DNA of 64,000 bases, taken from Ktedonobacteria bacterium brp13 (GTDB lineage Bacteria; Chloroflexota; Ktedonobacteria; Ktedonobacterales; Ktedonobacteraceae). Location: positions 7,171,485 through 7,235,484 of the forward strand of contig AP024096.1 of assembly GCA_015099395.1 (NCBI GenBank), in the 5' to 3' direction. This document shows positions 52,033 through 60,524 of this stretch, piece after piece. Position 1 is the first letter of the stretch. Each line of letters opens with the position of its first letter. A program made the position numbers and the translations under genes. A model generated the notes under the pieces. It was not told the DNA's origin, searched no databases, and worked only from the letters and a program-made list of their open reading frames with translations.

Positions 52033-52683
52033 ATGATATCCGAAATTGAACTGCCGTTGTTTCCACTGAATGTAGTGCTTTTTCCGGGAACAGTCTTGCC
52101 ACTTCATATCTTTGAGTCACGCTATCGACAGATGATCGTCGATTGCCAGGAAGAGGAGAAGCCCTTTGGTGTGGTTCTCGCGAAGGCCGGTAGTCAGCTA
52201 TTGCTTGAAGAGACGCATCCTGTAGGGACCGTAGCCGAGATACACAATTTGCAGGAACTGGAGGACGGCTGTTATAACCTGATGGGTGTGGGGACGCAAC
52301 GTTTTCGTATCCAGCGTACGCATCGCGGTCGACCGTATCTATCAGGCGTGGTAACATTGTTTGATGATGTTGTCGAGCCAGAGGATGAACTGAGCACTTC
52401 CGTACAGCAGGTGCGTAGCCTCTTTGGCGCGTATCTCAATATGTTACTGGATGCCCCTGATGAGCGCGAGGTCCATACGAACCTGCCTGAGGAGCCAGAG
52501 GACCTCTCACATTTCATTGCCTACTTTATGGAGGTTGACGATACCAGGAAACAAAGCTTTCTTGAATTGACCTCGACTGGACAACGCCTGCAAGAAGAGA
52601 TCAACATCTTACGTCGTGAGGTCCCTTTTATGCGTCAGCTTCTTTTCAAAAAGCCGAATGATGATCTCTCGATGCTCAATTAG
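52033..52683 (+). CDS. LON substrate-binding (N-terminal) domain protein
   Basis: Stand-alone homologue of the N-terminal domain of Lon protease, 216 residues, without ATPase or protease parts. It starts IELPLFPLNVVLFPGTVLPLHIFE and continues RYRQMIVDC and FGVVLAKAG, the classic pattern. A helical C-terminal half follows. Such proteins are common but their function is poorly known. GGAAGGG lies upstream of the ATG. Confidence 0.92.
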   Translation: MISEIELPLFPLNVVLFPGTVLPLHIFESRYRQMIVDCQEEEKPFGVVLAKAGSQLLLEETHPVGTVAEIHNLQELEDGCYNLMGVGTQRFRIQRTHRGRPYLSGVVTLFDDVVEPEDELSTSVQQVRSLFGAYLNMLLDAPDEREVHTNLPEEPEDLSHFIAYFMEVDDTRKQSFLELTSTGQRLQEEINILRREVPFMRQLLFKKPNDDLSMLN

Positions 52684-52908
52684 CATAAGCTTACCGTTCA
52701 TCTTCTTTGCGTCGTTCGTATTTCATTCTGCTGTCTTGAGTTCTTTTTTTATGCCTCCTCCGTGCTTTAAATACCTCTGTGCATGCTAAGTATCTTTTAA
52801 AAAAGCTTTGTTTGCTGTCCTTCACGCTTGCTGTACCTTATTGATGTTTCACTCGTCTCAATATTAGAGCTTTAAAACAAAGCTGTTTATATGTAGCTAG
52901 TTAAAAGA

Positions 52909-52969
52909 TTGCACGAAAGACAAGAAGAATTCTGGCGTATAGTCGGGATTCTTCTTGTCTTTCGTGCAA
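52909..52969. repeat. Long near-perfect hairpin (24-bp stem)
   Basis: 52909-52930 is the exact reverse complement of 52948-52969 (22 bp), extended inward by a T-G and a C-G pair, with a 13-nt loop. The surrounding 52684-53109 region holds no gene. There is no T-run on either side, so it is not a typical terminator. Confidence 0.9.
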
Positions 52970-53109
52970 ATACAATCACCACGAAGTATTTTCCCCTCTG
53001 CATCATGCAATAGAAACGTGTGTCATCGGTGTTATAGTAGGAAGAAGCTTTATTGATGATAGTAAATATATCCATTCAACGTAGTGTATGGTAGGGAGGT
53101 TTTTTCTTT

Positions 53110-54411
53110 GTGAATGAAGAAATAGTAAATACACATATTGATACACATGCATCTAAGGATCTATCGCAACAGGGTTTGAATGAGCAATCTACTTCAATCA
53201 ATCGAGGTCTGGTTTTATTACTGTCCGTTGCTTGTGCGTTCACTGTTGCGAACCTGTACTATATTCAGCCATTGCTGGCAAGTATTGGACATGAGTTTGC
53301 CGTCTCGGCTGGTGAGATTGGTTTTGTGGCGACGACAGGCCAGATCGGGTATGCCTGTGGTCTTTTGCTGATTATCCCATTAGGCGATACCATTAATCAA
53401 CGCAAATTAATCATGATTACCTTGATTGCCGTGACCATTGCGTTGGGTATAATGGCACTTGCCCCATCCTTATTTATCCTTACTATCGCTAGTTTTCTGC
53501 TTGGTTTGACGACGGTCGTCCCTCAATTGATCATTCCCTATGCTGCGAATCTGGCTCCGGAGCGTTCTCGTGGCCAGGTGGTGGGTACTGTGATGAGTGG
53601 TCTGCTGATTGGTATTCTGCTGGCACGGACGATCAGCGGTGTGGTGGGACAGTACCTGGGCTGGCGGGTTATGTACTGGATCGCTGCAGGTTTAATGATC
53701 GTGTTAGCAATCGTCTTACGCACGCTCCTACCAAATGATATAGGTACGAAGAGAAGCATAAGTTATCCGCGTCTGTTGCGCTCGCTGTGGGACTTACTGA
53801 AGAGTGAGCCAATTTTGCAGGAGACCAGTGTCTTTGGTGCGCTGGTCTTTGGTGCATTTAGCGCATTCTGGGTGACACTCTCGTTCTTACTGGAGACTCC
53901 TCCCTATCATTTGGGGAGTGAGGTGGCTGGTCTCTTTGGCCTTGTTGGTGTTGCGGGCGCGTTGGCTGCATCGTTTGTGGGTCGGTTTGCCGATCGTAGG
54001 GATGCGCGTCTCACCAATGGGTTGAGCATTCTTATCGTCGTTGTCTCGTTTGTGCTGATGTGGTTGACGGGGCAGTGGATCATTGGATTAGTGGTTGGTG
54101 TAGTCCTGCTAGATCTGGGAACGCAGGCAAATCAGGTCTCCAGTCAGACGCGGATCTATAGCTTAGATCCAATGTCTAGAAATCGTCTGAATACTGTGTA
54201 CATGGTTTGTTACTTTATCGGTGGTTCGCTTGGTTCTTTGCTGGGCACCTATGGTTGGAGCGTGGGTAAGTGGAATGGGGTCTGCATCGTCTCTATTGGG
54301 ATGCTGTTGATCGCTTTTGCCTTTTATCTGTTGCACTCAAGGAGGGCGCGAGCGGCGCGCGAGCACGCTGTGCAGATGTCGATAGAGCGCTTACAGCAGG
54401 CTGGTCAGTAA
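53110..54411 (+). CDS. Major facilitator superfamily transporter
   Basis: Twelve-helix transporter of 433 residues with an extended soluble N-terminus of about 35 residues. After TM1 (VACAFTVANLYYIQPLLASI) comes the loop 2-3 motif LIIPLGDTINQRKLIM, and the mirror loop between TM8 and TM9 reads GRFADRRDAR. It resembles YdhP/YnfM-like sugar or drug efflux proteins (AANLYYxQPLL type). The start is GTG with GGGAGG about 10 bases upstream. The substrate is unknown. Confidence 0.9.
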   Translation: MNEEIVNTHIDTHASKDLSQQGLNEQSTSINRGLVLLLSVACAFTVANLYYIQPLLASIGHEFAVSAGEIGFVATTGQIGYACGLLLIIPLGDTINQRKLIMITLIAVTIALGIMALAPSLFILTIASFLLGLTTVVPQLIIPYAANLAPERSRGQVVGTVMSGLLIGILLARTISGVVGQYLGWRVMYWIAAGLMIVLAIVLRTLLPNDIGTKRSISYPRLLRSLWDLLKSEPILQETSVFGALVFGAFSAFWVTLSFLLETPPYHLGSEVAGLFGLVGVAGALAASFVGRFADRRDARLTNGLSILIVVVSFVLMWLTGQWIIGLVVGVVLLDLGTQANQVSSQTRIYSLDPMSRNRLNTVYMVCYFIGGSLGSLLGTYGWSVGKWNGVCIVSIGMLLIAFAFYLLHSRRARAAREHAVQMSIERLQQAGQ

Positions 54412-54448
54412 ACAAATAAGAGCTTTGAGTTTTTTGCATTGAAATAGG

Positions 54449-54500
54449 ATGAGAAGGGCAGCAGGGGTCCGGGTTCATACACGGCTCCTGCTGCCCTCAT
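54449..54500. terminator. Bidirectional terminator hairpin
   Basis: GGGCAGCAGG/CCTGCTGCCC (54456-54465, 54487-54496) with flanking ATGAG/CTCAT pairing stands between convergent MFS and EF-G-like genes. Confidence 0.7.
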
Positions 54501-54501
54501 G

Positions 54502-56559
54502 CTATTTATGCGCGACTTCCTCGTGTTTCTTTACCTTATCGACCAACTCTTGCTGAATGTTGGCTGGCACCTCAGCATAGTGTGAGTACTCCATAGTAAA
54601 ACCACCACGTCCCTGGGTGATCGAACGGAGATCGGTTGCATAGTGTAACATCTCGGCCTGTGGGACCGCTGCGGTGATACGTTGCATACCATTATCTAAT
54701 GTATCCATACCGAGTACATGACCGCGCTTGGTATTGATATCACTCATCACATCGCCCATATTGCTTTCAGGGATATCGATGACGACGTTCATGATCGGTT
54801 CCATGATTACAGGATTCGCGAGCGGTATCGCTTCTTGCATGCCCAATGAGGCCGCAACCTCGAAGGATTGTGCAGACGAGTCGACTGGATGATATTTACC
54901 ATCGACGAGGGCGACCTTCACAAAGACCATTGGGTGCCCTGAGATGAAACCATGTTTTAGGGATTCACGGATACCTTTCTCTACGCCTGGGATAAACTGT
55001 CCCGGTACCACACCACCAACGATCTTATCCTCAAAGACAAAGGTCTCCGCACTGTCATGTGGTAGTGGCTCAAGTTCCAACCAGACGTCTCCGAACTGTC
55101 CGTGTCCACCACTCTGCCGTTTGTGGCGACCATTGGCGCGGGCTTTTTTACGGATTGTTTCGCGATAGGCGATCCGCTGATCATGGGTTAATAGATCGAC
55201 GCCATATTTGCGTTTGATGTTCTCAACAACGATCTGTACATGTGACTCACCCATGCCCGAGAGGAGGGTCTCGGCGCTCTCTGGATCACGAGTAACACGC
55301 AGCGTGGGATCCTCTTCAAGCACGCGGGACAGTGCACTGCCCATCTTATCCAGGTCACCCTGGCTGTGCGCGGTGATCGCGACGGTATAGCAGGGCTGTG
55401 GAAATGCAATTGGCTCGAGGATGGCCGTTGTATCTTTATTACTGGTCAGGGTATTATTTGTATGTGAAGCGGTGAGCTTTGCGATAGCTCCGAAATCTCC
55501 AGTTGGAATCTCATTGGTCGGTTCTTGCGTCTTGCCATGCTGGATAGTGAGCTGACTCATGCGTTCGTCGACCTTTGTCTGCACGTTATACAGATGGCTA
55601 TCCGCTTTGAGTGTCCCATTGAAGACTCGGAAGGCGGAAATAGTACCAACTTGCGAACTGACAGTCTTGAAGATAAAGACTGCGACATTGTCTTTGAACG
55701 GCTGTACATCTTCCGGGATGGCGTCGACCGGACTGGGCAGGTAGTCTATGATGGTATCGAGGAGTGTCTGTACTCCGATGTTCTTCGAGGCTGAACCACA
55801 GAGGACCGGGATTAACTGACCAGTGCAGGTTCCTTTCTTGACGACTGTCTGGATCTCCTCGTCGTTCAGTGCTTGCCCATCGAGGAACTTCTCCATAATG
55901 GTATCGTCACTCTCAACCGCTGACTCAATCAACTCATCGCGATAGCGACTGATCTGCTCTTGCATCTCTGGGGGGATAGGGATCTCCTGTGGCTTGCCAC
56001 TCTCAAATGTATAGGCCTTCTGCTCTACCAGGTCTATGACGCCTCTAAAGGTGGCCTGTTCGCCGATGGGGATCTGTAAAGGGACGACCTGATGACCAAA
56101 CTGATTACGTAGTGCTTCGAGGGTTTGATCAAAGGATGTATTTTCGCGATCGAGCTTGTTGATCAGGACAACGCGTGGCAAGGAACGCTCATCGGCGTAT
56201 TGCCAGGTCAGTTCCGTACCGACCTCTACACTCTTTTCAGCCGAGACAACCACCAGGGCTGCATCTGCTACACGTAATCCTGCTTTAACTTCGCCGAAGA
56301 GGTCGGCATAACCAGGTGTGTCGATAAAATTGATCTTGTGATCATTCCACTCGATTGGTAGGACTTTCACCTGTAGTGTCATGCGACGTTTGATCTCTTC
56401 AGGATCAAAGTCTGCAATAGAGGTGCCTTCGTCAACCTTACCCTGCCGGGTTACGGCACCGCTGTCAAACAAAGCGCTATCAATAAGAGAGGTTTTACCT
56501 GCACTCACATGAGAAATTAACGCTACATTACGAATTTGTTCCGCTCTATAAACTTTCAT
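54502..56559 (-). CDS. Elongation factor G-like GTPase (FusA2 type)
   Basis: Paralogue of EF-G, 685 residues, with the five-domain layout. The ATG at 56559 is chosen because GGAGG lies 11 bases upstream; the frame from 56649 adds 30 unrelated residues. GTPase motifs: P-loop SHVSAGKTS (Ser instead of the first Gly/Ala), switch I RRMTLQ region, DTPGYADLF, NKLDRE, GSASK. Domain IV contains RKKARANGRHKRQSGGHGQFGD, typical of the FusA2 group. These second EF-G forms are common in Chloroflexota and Actinobacteria; their exact step (translocation or recycling) is not settled. It is divergently transcribed from the SHMT-like gene, 366 bp away, with no gene between. Confidence 0.9.
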   Translation of the reverse strand: MKVYRAEQIRNVALISHVSAGKTSLIDSALFDSGAVTRQGKVDEGTSIADFDPEEIKRRMTLQVKVLPIEWNDHKINFIDTPGYADLFGEVKAGLRVADAALVVVSAEKSVEVGTELTWQYADERSLPRVVLINKLDRENTSFDQTLEALRNQFGHQVVPLQIPIGEQATFRGVIDLVEQKAYTFESGKPQEIPIPPEMQEQISRYRDELIESAVESDDTIMEKFLDGQALNDEEIQTVVKKGTCTGQLIPVLCGSASKNIGVQTLLDTIIDYLPSPVDAIPEDVQPFKDNVAVFIFKTVSSQVGTISAFRVFNGTLKADSHLYNVQTKVDERMSQLTIQHGKTQEPTNEIPTGDFGAIAKLTASHTNNTLTSNKDTTAILEPIAFPQPCYTVAITAHSQGDLDKMGSALSRVLEEDPTLRVTRDPESAETLLSGMGESHVQIVVENIKRKYGVDLLTHDQRIAYRETIRKKARANGRHKRQSGGHGQFGDVWLELEPLPHDSAETFVFEDKIVGGVVPGQFIPGVEKGIRESLKHGFISGHPMVFVKVALVDGKYHPVDSSAQSFEVAASLGMQEAIPLANPVIMEPIMNVVIDIPESNMGDVMSDINTKRGHVLGMDTLDNGMQRITAAVPQAEMLHYATDLRSITQGRGGFTMEYSHYAEVPANIQQELVDKVKKHEEVAHK

Positions 56560-56924
56560 AGACTCAATGTCCTCCTGAGTTACTAGCAAAAGTGTTCGGC
56601 TAGACCCAGCGTTGGTGTCTACCTTAGAGCACCTTTGCAACGCGGCCATGTACGTAAATGGCTATGTTTTTACAGCGAATGATAACTTGAAATTCGCTCC
56701 TTTCTTTTATCGTAGGTGTATGACGTAAGTATATCAGCATTGAGCAATACGTTTCAACTGATCGTCTTTATCCAACAGCGAGAAGTTACTTGCGTGTTGT
56801 AATGGTAGCATATGAGTAGAGGTTGATTGTTTTTTCATACAGTACTACATGTGGCATGATATACTAACAGCTTATTCATTCATTCATTATTTGTTTGTTG
56901 TGGTTCGCGAGAAGGGAGAGACCA
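56560..56924. other. Divergent intergenic region
   Basis: 365 bp between the EF-G-like and SHMT-like genes, presumably with both promoters. A short CATT run (56877-56888) is the only simple repeat seen; no gene is supported. Confidence 0.45.
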
Positions 56925-58220
56925 GTGACGATAGACATTCATGACATAGAAGAGATTATTCGGCAACAGAACACATGGCGACAAACGCAGACGATTAACC
57001 TGATCGCCAGTGAGAATACGCCGAGTGATGCGGTACGCCGTGTACAGACATCCGACTTTATGGGTCGTTATGCTGAGGGACATCCGAATAAGGGCGAGCA
57101 AGTGAATCGCTATTATCAGGGGACGCGTTATATCGATGAGATCGAGAACATGGCCGAGCATGAGTTGTTGGATTTATTCGAGGCTCGGCAGGCAGATGTG
57201 CGCCCGATTAGCGGAAACGCGGCTAATACGGCGATTGCGCTGAGCGTGTTGCGTGGTGGCGACACCATCATTGCCAATTCAACGGATGCTGGAGGACATA
57301 TCAGCCATGGAGCGGTCGGTGTCTTTGGACGGCGCATCCAGAATCGAGGGCAATCGCTCAAGCTCGGCAGTGAGCATGCCATCAATCTCCATTATCTGCC
57401 ATTGACCGCTGATAACTATCATGTCGACGCAGAGAAGACGATTGCATTGATCGATCAACAGAATCCTCAACTGGTCATTCTGGGCAAGAGCCTTTTTCTC
57501 TTCCCCGAACCGGTGAGCGCTATTGCTGGCTTCTGTAATACAAAAAATATCCCGGTTTTGTATGATGGCGCACATGTGTTGGGCCTGATCGCAGGTGGAC
57601 AGTTCCAATCGCCATTAAAAGAAGGGGCGACCTGGATGACAGGTAGCACGCATAAGACCTTTCCGGGTCCGCAACGTGGTGTGATCTTGAGCAACCTTAG
57701 CGATCCTGCAGCAATCAAGAAGTACTGGCAACCAGCCGACCGTGGTGTCTTCCCTGGCTCATCCAGTAACCACCATCTAAATACGCTCCCAGCATTGCTC
57801 GTCGCTGTTCGTGAAATGAAGCGTTATGGACATGCGTATGCGGAGCAGATTGTACGCAATGCACAGGCGCTCGGACGCAGTCTGGACGAACTGGGAACGC
57901 CAGTCGAGGCACGTGAGTTTGGCTATACTCGTAGCCATATGATTGCGGTGAATGTTGCACATGCGGGAGGGGGCGTTGAGGTGGCGAAACGCCTGGAGAG
58001 CAATGATATCATCGTCAATTATAATATGCTGCCGGGTGACAGCGACCCACGCAATCCTTCTGGTCTACGCATCGGCGTCTCCGAGATGACGCGTTTTGGT
58101 ATGGACGAAGCAGCGATGGGAGAACTGGCTCAGTTATTACATGACATCGTCGGGGGCGAGAACGTGCGACAACAGGTCAATGCGTTACGTAGTCGTTATA
58201 CTGAGATGCAATATGTATAA
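56925..58220 (+). CDS. Serine hydroxymethyltransferase-like PLP enzyme
   Basis: Fold type I PLP enzyme of 431 residues in the SHMT family. The GTG at 56925 has GGGAGAG 5 bases upstream. SHMT landmarks are present: LIASENTPS, RYAEGHPN, RYYQGTRYIDEIE, AGGHISHGAVG, DGAHVLGLIAGG (Asp and His), STHKTFPGPQRG with the Schiff-base Lys244, and SGLRIGVSEMTRFGM with the carboxylate-binding Arg. However the region after YAEG has an insertion (NKGEQVN) and several folate-pocket stretches differ from GlyA. It may be a specialised SHMT/aldolase or transaldolase rather than the housekeeping enzyme (inference). Confidence 0.8.
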   Translation: MTIDIHDIEEIIRQQNTWRQTQTINLIASENTPSDAVRRVQTSDFMGRYAEGHPNKGEQVNRYYQGTRYIDEIENMAEHELLDLFEARQADVRPISGNAANTAIALSVLRGGDTIIANSTDAGGHISHGAVGVFGRRIQNRGQSLKLGSEHAINLHYLPLTADNYHVDAEKTIALIDQQNPQLVILGKSLFLFPEPVSAIAGFCNTKNIPVLYDGAHVLGLIAGGQFQSPLKEGATWMTGSTHKTFPGPQRGVILSNLSDPAAIKKYWQPADRGVFPGSSSNHHLNTLPALLVAVREMKRYGHAYAEQIVRNAQALGRSLDELGTPVEAREFGYTRSHMIAVNVAHAGGGVEVAKRLESNDIIVNYNMLPGDSDPRNPSGLRIGVSEMTRFGMDEAAMGELAQLLHDIVGGENVRQQVNALRSRYTEMQYV

Positions 58221-58530
58221 GTTGTAGAGGATAGAGACTTGTTGATCGTTAGTGCGTCACTAGCTTGTTTGGTATGTATAGTACAAGATGCGTACTAGCT
58301 TGTTTAGCTATGTGGTTTGTACTATGCTATGTTAATGGAAATGCCTCCATCTGTCATCAGTAACAGTCAACCTAATGTATGTAATATTTTGGCGCTTTAT
58401 TACGTTTATATGAATGACTGTGCTCTTCCATGAGGATGTACTTATGTTGAATTTGAGCAACCAGAGATGAGAGGCAAGCGCGTTTATCTCTTGTATTGAA
58501 CTTAGAACTTATAGCATACATTTAGAAGAA
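58221..58530. other. Intergenic, with a 12-bp direct repeat
   Basis: ACTAGCTTGTTT occurs twice, near 58259 and 58293, within 310 bp of otherwise unremarkable sequence before the kinase gene. It might be a pair of regulator sites. No gene is seen. Confidence 0.4.
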
Positions 58531-60414
58531 GTGAGTGAGTACCTTTTCATGGATAGCAATGATCAGAGCCTCGTAGGAGAACAGGTGAGTACCTGTGTGC
58601 TTGAAAGGATGATCGGTGCCGGGGGCATGGGGGTAGTCTATCTGGCCCGGCAGACTCGTCCATCACGTCATGTTGCGGTCAAATTGCTAAAACCCTCCGT
58701 GGGGCTGCATACAGAGGCGTACCAGGAGTTCCTGACACGTTTTCGGCGCGAGGCAGATGTAATTGCTCAGCTTGATCATATCAATATTTTACCGATCTAC
58801 GAATACGGCGAGGCTAACAATCTGGCATATCTTATTATGCCGTACCTCAATGGTGGGAGTCTGCGGACCTTACTCTCCGAGCGGGGGACCTTTTCGCCTA
58901 AAGAGGCGCTGGTTTATATAGAGCAAGCTGCATCAGCATTGCAATACGCGCATGATCATAAGATTGTCCATCGCGACATTAAACCTGCGAATATGCTCTT
59001 CCATTCCGATGGACGGCTTGTGCTGGTTGATTTTGGTATCGCACGTATTCTCCATGACAGCACAGAGGAGTCGGCTGAGTCAATTACACGGACTGGCAAC
59101 TTTATGGGGTCTGTCGAATATATGGCTCCTGAGATGGTCCAGGGTAGGCCAGTCGATTACCGAGCGGATATCTATGAACTGGGGATTGTACTCTATCAGT
59201 TATTGAGCGGGCGCGTACCGTTTCGCGGGTCTTCGCCTTTTGCGCTGGCTGCTATGCATATTCAAGATCTTCCGCAGCCTTTGATGGAACTGAAGCCAAC
59301 GATCTCGCCAGAGATCAATGCCGTCGTGCAGAAGGCGCTTGCCAAATCACCTGATGAGCGTTACCAATCGGTGCTCGAGTTCGCTGAAGCGTATCGGCTT
59401 GTTGTTTCTCCATCGATGGCTCTGTTGCATGAACAGATGCAGCTTGCTGGTGATTTAGCGTATAAGCCCTGGCCAAACACACACAGTATTAATGACAATC
59501 AGACGCAACCAACAAGCAATCCTGATTTACCATTCAGTAGCCCTGGCAACGCTGGTACCCCAAGTAATCCTGGCATCTCTAACAGTATAGATGCAGGAAC
59601 AGCGGATAACGCTGTTCGTCCAAACACAATGTACCCACCGGAGCACTATACACCTACGGTTGTGCCACCCCCCTCACCTGCGCAAAACTATCTATCGCAA
59701 CAGCAGCAACAATCGCAATACCAGGCATATCCTTATCCACCTGTGATTATGAATACGCCTCAATCTTATCAGACCCTTGCTCAGGGCCGTGGTACACAAC
59801 ATGTCTTGCCTGAAGCAGGTACTACGTATTCTCATAGTGCTTCGAATCAGCCATTACCACGGAACAGGCGACCTGAACAGCGTCATACTGCTCTTCCATG
59901 GTTAATAAGCCTGCTCGCTTTATGTGTGATTGGTCTGGTAGCCTTTATTGCGTACACCGCTTTGCCGCAATTGTCAGGTCATACAATTCAGCTTACACCC
60001 ACCGCTATTGTGCAGTCAACACCGACACCGGCTACACAACCAACGCCAACGCCGACGCCGACACCAACTTCCAATCCATCACAACTGGCCGCTGCAGCCG
60101 TACAGACGTATTTTTCAGATATCAATCAGCAGGATTACGAGAGTGCTTATCAGCAATGGGATCCAAACAGCAGCTATCGGAAGGCGACCCCGTATACTCA
60201 GTTCTCAAGCGGCTTTGCCAATACCATTCATGATGATGCCACTATCACTGGAACTTCCCAAAACGCTGATGGCTCTTATACTGTAGCGTTTATACTGGAC
60301 TCGACTGAGAGTACGAACAGTGGTAATATCGTTAAACATTTTCGTGGCTCTTATAATGTCGCAGACAGTAGTGGGCAGTGGGAATTTGAGAGTGCACAAG
60401 TTGTACAGGCGTAA
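58531..60414 (+). CDS. Membrane serine/threonine protein kinase with an extracytoplasmic NTF2-like domain
   Basis: Hanks-type (PknB-like) kinase of 627 residues. The kinase domain (about 18-290) has the Gly loop GAGGMGVVYLARQ, VAVKLLKP, IVHRDIKPANMLF, LVDFGIARI and SVEYMAPEMVQG, all needed for activity. A long Pro/Gln/Asn-rich juxtamembrane stretch (about 305-450) leads to one membrane helix (about 455-478), a TPTPTPTP linker and an outer domain of about 110 residues resembling NTF2/DUF4878-like folds (QTYFSDINQQDYESAYQQW). It likely senses an external signal. The start is GTG 58531 or ATG 58549; neither has a strong ribosome site. Confidence 0.92.
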   Translation: MSEYLFMDSNDQSLVGEQVSTCVLERMIGAGGMGVVYLARQTRPSRHVAVKLLKPSVGLHTEAYQEFLTRFRREADVIAQLDHINILPIYEYGEANNLAYLIMPYLNGGSLRTLLSERGTFSPKEALVYIEQAASALQYAHDHKIVHRDIKPANMLFHSDGRLVLVDFGIARILHDSTEESAESITRTGNFMGSVEYMAPEMVQGRPVDYRADIYELGIVLYQLLSGRVPFRGSSPFALAAMHIQDLPQPLMELKPTISPEINAVVQKALAKSPDERYQSVLEFAEAYRLVVSPSMALLHEQMQLAGDLAYKPWPNTHSINDNQTQPTSNPDLPFSSPGNAGTPSNPGISNSIDAGTADNAVRPNTMYPPEHYTPTVVPPPSPAQNYLSQQQQQSQYQAYPYPPVIMNTPQSYQTLAQGRGTQHVLPEAGTTYSHSASNQPLPRNRRPEQRHTALPWLISLLALCVIGLVAFIAYTALPQLSGHTIQLTPTAIVQSTPTPATQPTPTPTPTPTSNPSQLAAAAVQTYFSDINQQDYESAYQQWDPNSSYRKATPYTQFSSGFANTIHDDATITGTSQNADGSYTVAFILDSTESTNSGNIVKHFRGSYNVADSSGQWEFESAQVVQA

Positions 60415-60475
60415 TAGCATACATTTCACAAGACGCTACACTGCGCTGATGTAAGATAGCATTGCGGAAGAAGAC

Positions 60476-60515
60476 AAGGAGGGAGACCTGAAAACGGTTT
60501 TATCCTCCCTCCCTT
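60476..60515. terminator. Hairpin between convergent kinase and ligA genes
   Basis: AAGGAGGGAG (60476-60485) pairs with CTCCCTCCCTT (60505-60515) with one bulge; it serves both directions. Confidence 0.6.
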
Positions 60516-60524
60516 ACTCCTAGT

